Assembly: GCA_030062745.1 (NCBI GenBank)
Contig: CP099842.1
Location: forward strand, 30,914,901 to 30,978,900
Direction of reading: 5' to 3'
DNA length: 64,000 nucleotides
Source of the DNA: Capitulum mitella
Taxonomy: Eukaryota > Arthropoda > Thecostraca > Pollicipedomorpha > Pollicipedidae
Position numbers and translations under genes: made by a program. Positions 12,955 to 24,931 of this stretch are shown here, in pieces. How positions within the stretch are numbered: the first letter of the stretch is position 1; every line of letters begins with the position of its first letter. The notes under the pieces were generated by a model. It was not told where the DNA came from and made no database searches. It was given only the letters and a program-made list of their open reading frames with translations.

Positions 12955-15900
12955 TTAATGTCCAAACGTGGCAAATGTGTATATAATGAAATCACACTTC
13001 GCTTTGCAGTCCTTTTTGGGAATGTTTTGTCATGGAATAGTTGATCCCTTCAGTATCCTTGGAAGTTTTAGTTTTATCTGTATGACTATTGCACATGTGC
13101 TGCACTAAAATGATTCGAATCAAACAGTAATTCACGGGTTGGAGAGATTCGTATATAAAATGAACTGAACTAAATCCTTCTGGCATTTTACATGGTACCA
13201 ACACCTGGGTTGAGCAGTTCGAACTGAATATCACAATGACAGCCTTGAACCAAGAAGTGATTGTTGCATGCAAAAGCTTGTGCTCCCTCAGGGGGTTCTC
13301 CTTGTTTGTGGACTGTATCAATTTAGCTGTAGCCTCTTTAGCTTTCGGAAGCTGGAGCACCATCACATTGGGGTCTTGACCCTAGGATTCCCACAAGCGC
13401 ACTTAGGCACCAAACAGTATGCCATCTTCTCTCGGGATTTTTCACCACTGTATCTATTTAGGACAAAATAAAGTCGGTTATCACACGTGCGCCCAGTGGT
13501 GTGATTGGTGCCAGGCGTTCTTCAGCTCTGAAAAACACTAGCAGTTGCTTGATCGTCATCTATGTGTAAATCAACATCACAATTCGATCTTTTCGTAAGG
13601 ATTACATAGAGCTCCGTGCGCAATAATAAAAAACCCCACAAAACTTCAGGCTGTGAAACGTACAAGACTGTAAGCCAAACACTCCAAATGTTCCTCCTGA
13701 AAGTCAAGTTGCACTTGTTAAGTAATATGCACATATACAGATTACCAATTGTGCAAAAAAATGGTAGTCAGCTTAATGTGCAGCTGGGCAAGCAAAAGGT
13801 GCACCTAGAGGTGAGCTCAGGTGCACTGCACTTAAGTGTACTCTAAGCGTGCAATTTATGCGCATCAGAAAACTTTACTTCTGCACCCAACGTGGTAATT
13901 CTACATCTGACATGATTAATCTGGGCCTGGGTTGGAAATTTTGCACCACAGAATTTCAAAATTGGCATCCGAGATATCACGTGCACCAGGAAGATCCTGG
14001 CAAAGTGCACTTTACCAGCTGACCAAAGCAACATATGATAACATTAATATATTGTGTATCTAATACCTGACCAGACCAGGATGATTATCCAAACCATTTA
14101 AGGCAACTTTATCATCAAAGAACCTGTTTCAAACATCCCACGAACCACGAAACTTTCCAGATTTACTAAATGATGGGCAATGTGTCCAGCCAGTCACGAA
14201 GTACCCATACACACCACCGTTCTCCAAAAAAACATCGTATCCGAAGAAATAATCCAAATTAATCGGAAATCAAGCCACACCATAAACGCATTCAGGTCGA
14301 ACAGATGACGGAAAACACGTTAAAACAACGAGATATTTAACATATTATCACGAATTACATCCAGCACAATCCCTGCGCCTGGTGCCAAAGCTGTCTTTCG
14401 CCGGAAAGGCACGCAATAATCGCTATGGTTTTTGCGTTCGTTTGTTTGTGTTGTGGGTTAGGACGCATTGCCTTTGGGCTCAAGCGTCCGTGTCTTGAAT
14501 CAAGTCTTGTGTCTCGTCGGGCGTCACTCGGTCGTTTGCCATGGTCTTTACGGTAAATAGGGAGACGAGCCGGTTTCGAATCAAGTGCGCCAGGACCGCA
14601 GTCACCCGGCAAATATGTTTTTTTTCGGCTGTATCTAAACGATATGTTACATAAAATCACTTTTTTCTCATTCACTCTGCATTATAGATATTCATGCATT
14701 TTCAATTATTATTTCGTTGTTTCAGCTGGAAACAATATGTTTGCCATCTTTTTAATGTATCAGAAATCACGACATAAAAGGTAACTAAAACTTACAGTCA
14801 TATGACGAGTTAACCAAAAATTATGGGGAAACGAGTGACGTCTTCGTATGGCCTGCTGTTTTAGGGCCTTGAGAGGGTCAATCAGCGCCCGGAGGCACCT
14901 CCCAACTTCCCGCCCAACACCGGTGCAATGCGGCACAGTATACACATTCAGACTCAACCCGGAATGGCTTCCAATCTCGGACACCACACAGCGCTGCAAC
15001 ATCGAGATAAGGCTGCCAAATGGTGGGCCCGCTTGACCGGCCTGTGAACACAGGGAACAAATGGGACGCGCTATCGCGTTGCTGTGACGTCGGGCAGCGC
15101 CAGATTGCGACCGATTTGCGGAGCGGTTTTCCTCGTGTCGGCCGGACCCGCATGCCTGCTGCCACGTCCCCTGTCAGATTTGCGAAAGGCGGCTTGCCAC
15201 GAATCAAAGCTCGAGACCAGAATGGAACACGGTTCACCTCGACCGAGGTTCTTGTCGATTCCTGCGACAGAACATGACGACGTAAGGCCGACAAATGAGA
15301 TTAATCACTGACAGCCTGGCCAAACCGGCGACGCCAAGGTTGCAGCATGCGCTCGGCAGTCGAAGTGACTTCCGATGCCTTTCGCGAGGATGTCAGGGTC
15401 CCTCAGACGCCAGAAAATCGACAGCCTCGAGAGGTCCTCACGGACGGTGGCTTTGGCATGATGGAACGACGTTAATTATAGCGCGGCTTATCACCACAAG
15501 TCCGCTGATGCAATCTCCGCCGGTAATAGGTCATCTTTCACAAACACCCTTTCGGGAGATAGCGTACGATCAGAGCCCAGCTGGGACGGGTTTAACTGTT
15601 CAGATGTCATCTCGGATTTCGCGCAAAGCCTCAGATGAAGTGGTCGGCACAAGGGTCTGGGGTCGAGAGCAATCGGGAAGCCGTAAACTTGATAAAGTCA
15701 TCGAGAAGAGACCGGATCGACTTGTCAGAGTGGTTCGCAAGATAAACACCGACGACGACTGAGAACTCGAAGTTTGCCGCCACCGAGCGTCGTCTGCTCC
15801 GTCGTGGAAACGCGCCAGGAACTCAATCACCGGGACGGATACCACCTGATCTGATCTGAAGGTAAAACTGCCAACTGGACCGTGGAACACCGTTTTCTCG

Positions 15901-16693
15901 ACGTGTACAGCGTGTTATGCAGCCCGCAACTGTCCGACGGCTGCAGAGGAGCTTTGGACGGGACTGGCCGGACGCGCCGCCGACATCTACACACATAACT
16001 CGGCCTCCTTGTCGAATCCCCGCAATCAAACGAGTCGGGACCAACAGTCGCCTTGAGCGGACAGACTTCTCTACTCCCTTCGCGCCGATCAAGGTGCTCC
16101 GCGTCCCCGACAGTCCAGCTGACCCCCTCCCCCAAGCGCAGCCACCGCCGCAGCCCCCCGCCGGACCCCCCTCAACTGACCTCCGACGCCCCTCCCCGGC
16201 GAGCGCCAGGGCCGCCGTCGCCGCGCCGGAACTGTCGCCACCGCGCCGCTAATGGCACCATTATTAGCCGGCGGCGGCGGCGCGATCCATCTTGCCGAAC
16301 TGTTCGGAGTCGTCCGGCCGTCCCCGGGGACTGTGACATGCCAGGTCCGGCTGTGGCGTCAGCGGCCGGCGCCGGCGAGCGACGGCAGGCGAGCGCCGGC
16401 CGGCCGGCGAGCAGCGGCCCAACACCGAGACGGCAGGAGCGGGCGGCGAGTCACTGACCACAGACAGACGGCGGAGCAGCGTCCGGAGGATCGGGAGTGA
16501 ACTGAATGTCCGGATCAGAAACAAACCGTGGGATCGTCGACCTGGATCGAACGCGGACAGGGGCTTCAGTCCGAGAAAGTAAAACAGGAGTAAACAGAGT
16601 GCTACGGGTCACGATTGGGTCAGTATTGAAAAACCAGAGTATCTGATCAAGGGCGGACAATGTGCATTCTGGAACAGTTACTTTGGTTTCTAT

Positions 16694-16738
16694 ATAGGCT
16701 GATATATTATGTCCATTGAACATAATATATCAGCCTAT
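16694..16738. repeat. Perfect 19-bp stem hairpin
   Basis: The sequence ATAGGCTGATATATTATGT is followed by a 7-nt loop (ccattga) and the exact complement ACATAATATATCAGCCTAT. No mismatch. Possible roles: a remnant of a short palindromic element or a structured transcript within the intron. Confidence 0.9.
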
Positions 16739-19700
16739 TTGTAGAGCCGTGCCCCGGTCCAAAAACGACAGACACCACTCGAAAGTTGTTATGAAAGTAA
16801 CCGCGAACTAGTTTTGAATCTGTTTTACCCAATGTGCTTACGTCTTGAAGTAAAGTAAAATGTCCACCAAACATTTGCTTCCGTCTGCATGCTAGAGCAT
16901 GCAGAATACTGTTTTTGGTCCACGTTAACCTGAGCAAAACAGCACAATCACCGCCTCTACAACCAGCGTCCTGAAAATGCACCCGACTAACGCGAGGCAC
17001 TTTTTGGCGACATCAACTCGCTCGCATCCGGATAATCACGTCCCCAGAAGCCGGCCGATGATTGGTTATCTCCGCCCCGCGGCCGGCCCGGGGGCCAGCC
17101 AGCCGGCGCAGGCCGCCTCTGCGCCCGTCCCGGCCCACCCCGAGAGAGAGAGCTCCAGGGAAATCAATGCAGACCGGAAATAGAAGCCGTCTCTGATCGT
17201 CCGTAATACCCTCATCGATGTCGGTTCTGCGCGCCCCGCGAGCGCGACCGGGCGCCGTCCGCGGCCGGTCGGACACCCCTGCAGCGGCCAGCGGCGCGCG
17301 GGACGCCGGCGGCGGGGCGAACACCCCTGGAGGGGCACTCCCAGCACGGTCCGGACCAAGAGAGCGCAATTAACGACCACACGTCGCGGCGGCAGGGTGG
17401 CTGTTAATTTTCGCGTGAGCAGCCTCTGGTTGGCAGTTCGGCAACACTCGGCCCGATTCGGTGGCTTTCAAAGGAGGAGCTCCGCACAGGCTTGACATGT
17501 CACTTTGGAGCCATTCTAAAGCAGTCGGTTTGCTCAGTCGTCCGCCTGCTGACAGCACGTTCGCTATGTTACAGTTCTCCTTCATCACTAGGAGCCGCTT
17601 TGCAGCCGGACACATAAATAAGCAGGAGGCAGTCTTGATTGATGCCGGGTTTGGAGTTCGGTTTGTTAGATCACTGCCAGAATTGATAACTGTCGATCCA
17701 CATGGCGTTGGTCCTGAATAACGTCCAATGTATCATCAGCCAACCAGATGAAAGTGTCCCGGAAGCATGCACGAGATTTAAGCAATCCTGTACTTAATTT
17801 AGGAGGACGTAGACTCTCTTTAATTTAATACGTTGGATCCTCGAGTTTCCACACATCCGAGGATTAAATGGCAACGGCTGGGTTGTTTTGGAATCAAAAA
17901 ATGCTCAGGGCAACATGCAATGGTAAATGTAAGCATCATTATAAATCAATGTTAGTTCGAAATCAAATAAATTGCCAAATCGCCTTCTTCTCATCAAGTA
18001 TCCAGAATCTAGACAACAGTACAAATTTCGTGTCTGATGATGAAATGAACGTCCGATTACACACGTATATTAACTAAATGTGAACACAGTTTCAGTGCAT
18101 TTAAAATAAATGTCGAAACCCGGGAAAATGCAGAGTAAAATCAGTCCAGGGGCCGCGAACGTCCATCTGGCATCGGCTGACAAATGGACAGCTTTCCCCC
18201 GAAAGAGCCCATGCAGATACGTCCAGTGGCCTTCGCTTAGGCCTGACAGATGGGAGCCGCCTGATCGATCGCCAGAAGCCCTCGGGATACAGTTCTGACC
18301 ACGGTCCATCGCCGGCCGGCAAATGGTAGCTTTGCCCCGGAGCCGGCGGCCGCCGGACGGGCCGGGCCGGCCGCAGGCGGGCCGCGCCGCCAGCCGGACA
18401 CCGCGGCCAGCGGCCCGAACGACGCGCTGACGAGCGGCGAACAGTGTTCCGGCGTGAATTGCCAGCGTGACCAACCGCCGTCATACCGTGCTCTCGCGTT
18501 CAGAACTTGCGGCATGGCGATCTGCAACATTTGCGGACGGCGCGAGCCACATCGAGAGCTGGCGCTCAACAGTGGGTCTAGGGCTGGACAGAGAGCTCAT
18601 GAATAGCAGACAGGCCTTGGGTAGTAAATGCCACTCGACAAGGCAGTGACCGCTGCTCCTAGCAGACGAAACGGTGTAGCGGACCTGCCCGTGCGGCGGA
18701 TATGGTTGTTGTTCTCAGTTTGTTATATACCATCCGTCTTCAATAATACGAATCGAACTTTCCCCCGTACTTTTTCATGACCACGGTATCGCTGAATATC
18801 TAATATGGTATCGCCGAATTTTCATGAATATGGTATCGGCCTAAGCAGCGGCTGTTATGGCTCCTGGTTTATCGGTGCTGAAAGCCACAGCGTTTAATGG
18901 ACGTGACGATGGAGCCCTGATGCTTACCACCGGCTGAGCATGGTGCGGACTGCTACAGAAAGCCCCATTTTAAGCTATATTTATCACACTGGACTCCCGG
19001 AACTACGGACCGTAATTAGTGATACGGCCTCGATAAAATATTGCAGCACACTCCAGCCTAGTTTTCAGCGCTGAAGCCAAAACCACGAAAACGACAGGAA
19101 ACATACCATTCTTCTCCACGTCAGTTACACGACGTAAACCCACCACGACAGGGGGAGGTGGGGCACTTAAGGTTTTTTTCAGGTTGTCCCAGAACAACTG
19201 CTGCAATCGCTCTGAAGTTTTCCGCAGCTCAATTTCGAGATTTCTGAACATTTTTTCCAAAAATGTGGGCCTGTACCTTGGCCTATCACTGACCTACAAC
19301 ACCTTTCTCTATGCCATGTCCTGGAGAAATCACAAGATGGCAAGGGTCTTGATCAATAGTATACGTTTAAAGTGTTCTTTGGCGCTCATTCCTGCTAAAT
19401 ATCATGCCTGCGTGTCACGTATGTCAGAGGCCTCCGAACTTCAGTCTTAACTTTAACTTAGTAGGGTCAGACAACGTGTCATTCGCTACTGAAAAGACCA
19501 AACTACAAGCTCGTTTTGTTTCGACGCTCTATCATGTCGGGTTTTAGAAGACCTTGGTGGGACTCGCACCTCACCTCGCACTGTCCAACGTGGCCCAATA
19601 ACGAAGACTGGCGAGGGTTTGAAACAATCCATACACGGGGTGGCGCGTGTCTGCCTACATCACACAGCTCCACATCAGAAGTCCTCCTGAACGCCAGCCA

Positions 19701-20323
19701 TGCTCCCTGCTGGTTCCATCGATTCGAACTCCATTGAGCAGGTTCCAATCGATGAACCGCCACCGGCGTCCACTTTACCCAATAGAGTGGCTCTCGAAAC
19801 AGAGGTAGGTGGCGATGAATGAAGCCTCGCCGCACACCGCCATGCTAAAAACTGGCAGATTCCCCAGCATCCCAGGGCGTTCTTTCAGCTGGAGAACCTC
19901 AAGCGCTTACCGGTGAGTCAAAGACGATGTCATGATAAAGCATATGTACACGTATTCGTGAGTCGGTCTTGATAGTTTTGGGGCGTTTCCTTGGGTAACA
20001 AAATTGTTGACCAAGGAAACGTACATCAGGAGTTGTACGTGAATTGCGTTTCAGCAAATAAGCATTGAGAGTTTTGGGCTCCGTCGATGATGTGCGGCTG
20101 CATTCGCCTGCTCATCTCGTCTGAACTATTTCTCAGAGTCATTTATTTGACACTACCGTCACCTGCAGTTCCGCAGCTTCAGTCACCGACAGTAGCTTTT
20201 TTGATCCTCCGGCCAGCTGCAATCTTTTCGCCCCAGTTTCTGCCTCATTCTCCTGCCATCAGCTGGAGCTCTACTCACCGGCAGTTTCCGCTTGGTCCCG
20301 CCGTCAGCTGCGGCCTTACTCAC

Positions 20324-20493
20324 CGCCAGTTTCTGCTTGATCCTGCCGGTTGTGATCTGCGAGTTGAGTCGGCGCATCAGCTCGATGGCGGCCCGCTCGT
20401 CCAGCAGGCCCAGCGTGTCGCCGGCGGCGCGCGCGAACATCTCGCCCAGCCAACGCTCCCGCACCGCCGCCTTCCCGTCCATGCCGTCCGGGG
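20324..20493 (-). CDS. PLCL/PRIP-like gene, exon 4 (first EF-hand, degenerate)
   Basis: Encodes residues 173-229. The acceptor (atatcgcccgcag) restores phase 1 from exon 3, giving A-PDGMDGK. The donor GTGAGT leaves phase 0 after QKLA. The sequence RERWLGEMFARAAG, then AAIELMRRLN and GRIKQKL, aligns with the PLC EF-hand region (vertebrate PLCL1: WLKTVFEAADVDGNG and VELIKQLNP). In the calcium loop the first Asp is Ala and the Asn at position 5 is Leu, so calcium binding is unlikely. The acceptor has a weak polypyrimidine tract next to it, but a CT-rich tract on the minus strand (20580-20780) lies further upstream. An acceptor further upstream would add residues that the family lacks, so I kept this one; the exact 5' edge is the least certain splice site of the gene. 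Confidence 0.87.
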
Positions 20494-20579
20494 CTGCGGG
20501 CGATATCAGCAGCCGGGACGTGGGGCGGAAGTCGCAATAACGGACCATTTGCACACGCAGTGGCCGCACGGAGACTGTC

Positions 20580-20780
20580 GGAGATGCGAGGGAGAGAAAA
20601 GAGAGAGATTGAGAGGTCGAGAGCTGGAGCAAAACAGAGCGAGGGAGAGTATTAGAGACGGAGAGCGCGCGACAGGAAGGGAGAGAGGGGGAGGAGGAGA
20701 GAGAAGGAGAGAGGGGGAGAGGGGGAGGGAGGGAGGGAGGGAGGGAGGGAGGGAGAGATGGACTGGAGGGAGAGAGAGAA
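20580..20780. repeat. GA/GGGA-rich simple tract upstream of exon 4
   Basis: Purine-rich on the plus strand with (GGGA)n around 20720-20757, and therefore CT-rich on the coding strand. It ends about 90 bases upstream of the exon 4 acceptor. Confidence 0.9.
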
Positions 20781-23193
20781 AGAACACATGGATGCACACT
20801 TGCATGTAAATATGGTTCAAATATGAAGCCAGAATGTACCATGAAGTTAAATTTCAAAGAGCAGGCACGCAAAAAAACAAAATAATGAGGATGTCCACAA
20901 GGAGGAACCATAACTAACCACAACAAACGTGAATTCCCGTGAATCTTACGGGAACGGACACGCCGAAAACAACGGCGCAAATAAAGAGCAAATCCCAAGA
21001 CCTGATGCGCAAATCATCTTAAGGCAGTTCCATGTGACGAGTTAAATCTGACGGAACAGCGGCCACGTTTCTCACGGAACAATGGCACCGTGCCGGGACC
21101 TGTGTTTTACTTTACTTTCTCCACAAAGCAAAGCAACTCGGACATTCTGAGACGAAGCGTCCATTATGGTTTGTTTTTCTGCAGCTCCCTTTGCATATAA
21201 ATAACGCCATTTTATTCAACCAAGCACTATGCAGAAAGTTACGCACTTTAATCAGAACTAATAAACATATGATTTCATTGCGATGGCATGTGTTACAAAG
21301 ACGAAACTGTTCACGGCAAATAGTGAGGGGAAGATCCAGAGCATTCTTTGCTAGCTTTATGCATATGATCCGAACGATCTGCCAGGATGTTGTTTGAGAC
21401 CAAAGTCAATATGAAGCCAGGCCGGTTGTACGAACTCTGAACCGAACTCTGACTGTGCAACTCCAGGTAGCGGCTGATTTTGGGACAGAAGTTCAACGTG
21501 CCGTCGAAGATATGTCACCTTACTTAGTGGACAACAAGCAAGACTCACTGTTACCCAGCACCTGACTGACCCGTGTAGCAAATGCCATGTGGCGGGACGA
21601 CTAGAACACGCCTCTCGGCGACGCGAGACCAGCTCTCTAAACAACAGAACTCGGACACACTCTGAACAATGATCACTGGTTCAGGTACCTCACTGGTTCA
21701 CCGAAGCTTCTTTTGCAATGCAGCATGCGCGACAAAACCGCACCGTCGTCATCCTGATCTTCACCAGTCGGTTAATAATTAGCATCACACAGTCCGTCAC
21801 CAGTCGGCATTCCAAGTCCGCACGCGTTTGCCAGGGAAACCGGAAATTTTCCACGGAGTTGGACATAACTCAGAGGGGCGTCTCCGAACGTGGAGTCCCT
21901 TTGAAACGTCACTTTGAATCCGCTTTTTGGCCTTTTCGCACGTATTGAAACCCCTGGTAGCCCAAAGAGCTACAAACATAAGGAGGCCGGCCGTCCTCAT
22001 CGTCAGGAAGATGACGATCGGCAGGGCGTTATTATTCATACGCTACATTATTGTTACATTATTTCATCGGCGGCTGATGATGGGGCAGGCGGTCATCAGT
22101 GGCAATGATCCTATCAGCCTTGGATCCGCTCCTGGGGTTTGCCGCTCATGATCTGCCTGAAGCGTGCGACGTCTCACGGTCCCGCTGGAAGTTACGATTC
22201 ACCTCGCGACGAGCTGCAGAAAATATGTCTGCAAGCAAATCTCATAGAGGCGAGCAAGCTACCACGAAAACTAAACTTCTGCTTCAATGAGCAGCCCGAC
22301 CTAATCCGACCCAACGGGTCCAGTGCCTTTAAATTCACTGCGTTAGTCCATCTTATTACGTCCATTTTAATTTCGCACATTATTTTTAATTCCTTACATT
22401 TTTTGACGTCCTTACGCTGTTTCTTTATTCTTCACATATAAAACGAATACTTATAATAAGAATACCTCCGCAAGTCAGGAACTTGATCACCACGCCCCAT
22501 GAGACGCTCGCCATATACCGTTTTCCAACATAGCGTGATTAATAGTGCACTCCTCATTTACTCGGTGCGCTGAGGGGGCGTTTGCGACGCTGTGTTTTCA
22601 GTGTAAACAGCTACCGATAGTATCAGAGGCTGCGCCACAGGTCCGAAACTGGGCCACCTTTGCGTCTTTGTTCCGAAGTAGAAGTGGCAGGCTGCAACGT
22701 TTTTTGTTAGCGTTCGAAATATTCCGGTACGTTACAGCAAATGTTCGGGGAACTAACCGCCGGTCAACACATTGATCCGATTGTTTGGATTTAAAGGCTG
22801 TCTGGGTAAACGACCGTAGCAACCCGTGTCAGCAAGAGACATTCAGGTAAATCAGAACGTCAAAAGACAATTAAGAACTAAAATTACCACCACTGCTTAA
22901 AAGCTAAATATATCAGGCGTTTAGGTTTATTTCACGTCTTCGCTTCCACTACATTTGGGGAATTTTCCTCCGCGAGTCCGACTGAATATTGGCGGACACA
23001 GCGAGGCATTTTATTCGGAAAAGCGTTTCAAGACTGCCGTTTTTGCCACGGACGCTGCCTGCATCGCTGACAGCTATTGGCTCAGGAATCGACGAAAGTC
23101 AGGATTTTGCAGTGACAGACGGCTCGAGAGGCCGATCAGGCTGAGGCTGGTTTTTCGCGAGTAGGAGTTTCTGTCGCGGTGATGGGCCAGATT

Positions 23194-23456
23194 CAGGCAC
23201 GTAGCCAGGATTTTCCTCAGGGAGGGGCCAAAGGTCAAGTTTTGTCATATGCTACTGGTCCATTGCAAAATATGTGGGGAAAAACAACAATTTTTCGTAA
23301 CTAACCTCAAGCGTCACGCACAGGAATGGCAACGTTTCCGTTTGTAACAAACATATGATCACTCTTCCGTATTCCTGCGAAATAGTTAAATATCTAGCGT
23401 AGACAGCTTGGCCAAGGGGGCCATAGCCCCTTTAGTCCCTTCTGGCTTTGAGCCTG
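23194..23456. mobile_element. 263-bp hAT MITE with perfect 8-bp target duplication
   Basis: It starts CAGGCACGTAGCCAGG and ends with the approximate inverse (CTGGCTTTGAGCCTG). It is flanked on both sides by GCCAGATT (23186-23193 and 23457-23464). An 8-bp duplication with CA...TG ends is the hAT hallmark. It has no coding capacity. Confidence 0.78.
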
Positions 23457-24740
23457 GCCAGATTTGAAGGATCGTGGATCCTAATCTGATTGAAAACACT
23501 AGCAAGGTATGCAAGTATTTATTGCAAACTCACGGTTCATGTCATACTTGGCACAAAATGACCGTCAAGACAATTAACATGACTGTTAACAAAATAGCTG
23601 CTACCACGGATGATGTGAGAACTGAAGCTAGCCAGCAAAATAATTAGAAGAATAGCTAGCACAAATCTGTCTTCAGCCGGGTAATAGGTTTCAAGACGGC
23701 AGACAGGCAAGATGCAAAATACCTCATCCTTTTCGACTGCAAAAGTATCCCAAAAACGTGAAGAAACAACTAACAACCAACCAAAACTAGGACACACATC
23801 AACTGCAACGATTCTCGTTTAGTTTCTTTTATTGGCAATTGTTATGGCCAGAAACATCCTTGTCATTTCAGGCGACGGCGTTGTGTTTTACTATGGTGGA
23901 ACGGCGAGACGAGATCCGCAGATTTCGATGACAGTCCTGCTCAATCGGATGCAATTCTGCGTTTGATTCAAAGGAATATCTAAGATTTCGTTTAGACGGA
24001 AATGAAACGCTGTAATCAAGGCTGATGATGGAAAAGCACCAAATCTCTTTTCATTCGCAGTTTGGAAGTTTTCACTCGTCGAATCACAAACTGAAACGCT
24101 CAGCTCGACACGATTCAGTTATTTCACATCAGATTACCGGACACAGGAAAAGCAATGAAGAGCAACGAATACACATTCAGTGAAACACGCAACGCGTGTT
24201 CTAGATCATCATGTTTCTAATGCCACACCAGAGACCTGCACAGTGGGTTGTTGTAATCCTGGAAACAAATTTAGATGTTTTATGTACCGCATCGGTACGA
24301 GCCACGAAATTCTCTGCCCTCGCAGCCAAGCAAGACTAGCCGCTGACGGCTGCCCGATCGGGGTTCCCACAGAACCGCCGCCCGGGGCCCTGGGCCAACC
24401 TGTCAGCGGCCGCCTCCCATCCGGCGCAGACGAATCGGAACGATTCGGGGTCGGCCGGACGTGGGTGGATCACACGCGCCTCGCGGCCGCCAGCCGGGGA
24501 CCGGACCGACAGCCCGATCGATTACTACTCGGCAGACGCGGCCCGCAGAGCGCGTCCCGCTCACGCCGCAGACAGCGCGTTCGCTCCGCCCCCGCCGTGA
24601 CGGAGAACGACCGCCCACGTGCCCCGCACCGGCCCGCCGAACCGTCCGGTAACCGGACCAGGGCTCGGGAGCCAACGGTTCGTTAGAGGAAATGTTCGTA
24701 ACCGTTTTCCATGGTTACGAATCATCAACGATTCGTTAAC

Positions 24741-24931
24741 AAAAGGTTGGTATCGTAAAAGGTTCGTATGGGAAAACGCTCATATCGGAAAAGGTTCGTG
24801 TCGGAAAATGTCCTAACGCAAAAGGTCCTTACTTCAAAAGGTTCGCATCGGAAAAGGCTCGTAACGCAAAAGGCTCGTATTGCAAACGGTTCGTACGGAA
24901 AAGGCCCGTAAGAGAAAAGGTTCGTGACCAA
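24741..24931. repeat. 16-bp tandem array, left arm of foldback-like element
   Basis: About 12 degenerate units with consensus AAAAGGTTCGTATCGG, almost strictly 16 bp apart (a few 15). Its inverse lies at 26995-27255. Just to the left is CCGGTAACCGGACCAGGG at 24646, repeated at 25728. Confidence 0.85.

Larger units (their letters stand above)
4187..20323 (-). other. Intron 4 of the PLCL-like gene (16 kb)
   Basis: Largest intron seen, phase 0. It contains three TTAA-flanked piggyBac-like MITEs, TA microsatellites near 8.1-8.3 kb, an 18-19-bp perfect hairpin at 16.7 kb, and GC/CpG-rich patches at about 6.9-7.5, 15.0-15.3, 16.05-16.5, 17.05-17.4 and 18.25-18.55 kb. The patches are open in several frames on both strands, but I recognise no protein in them. 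The stretches 13.0-14.9 and 18.6-20.3 kb hold nothing I can name. Confidence 0.8.
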
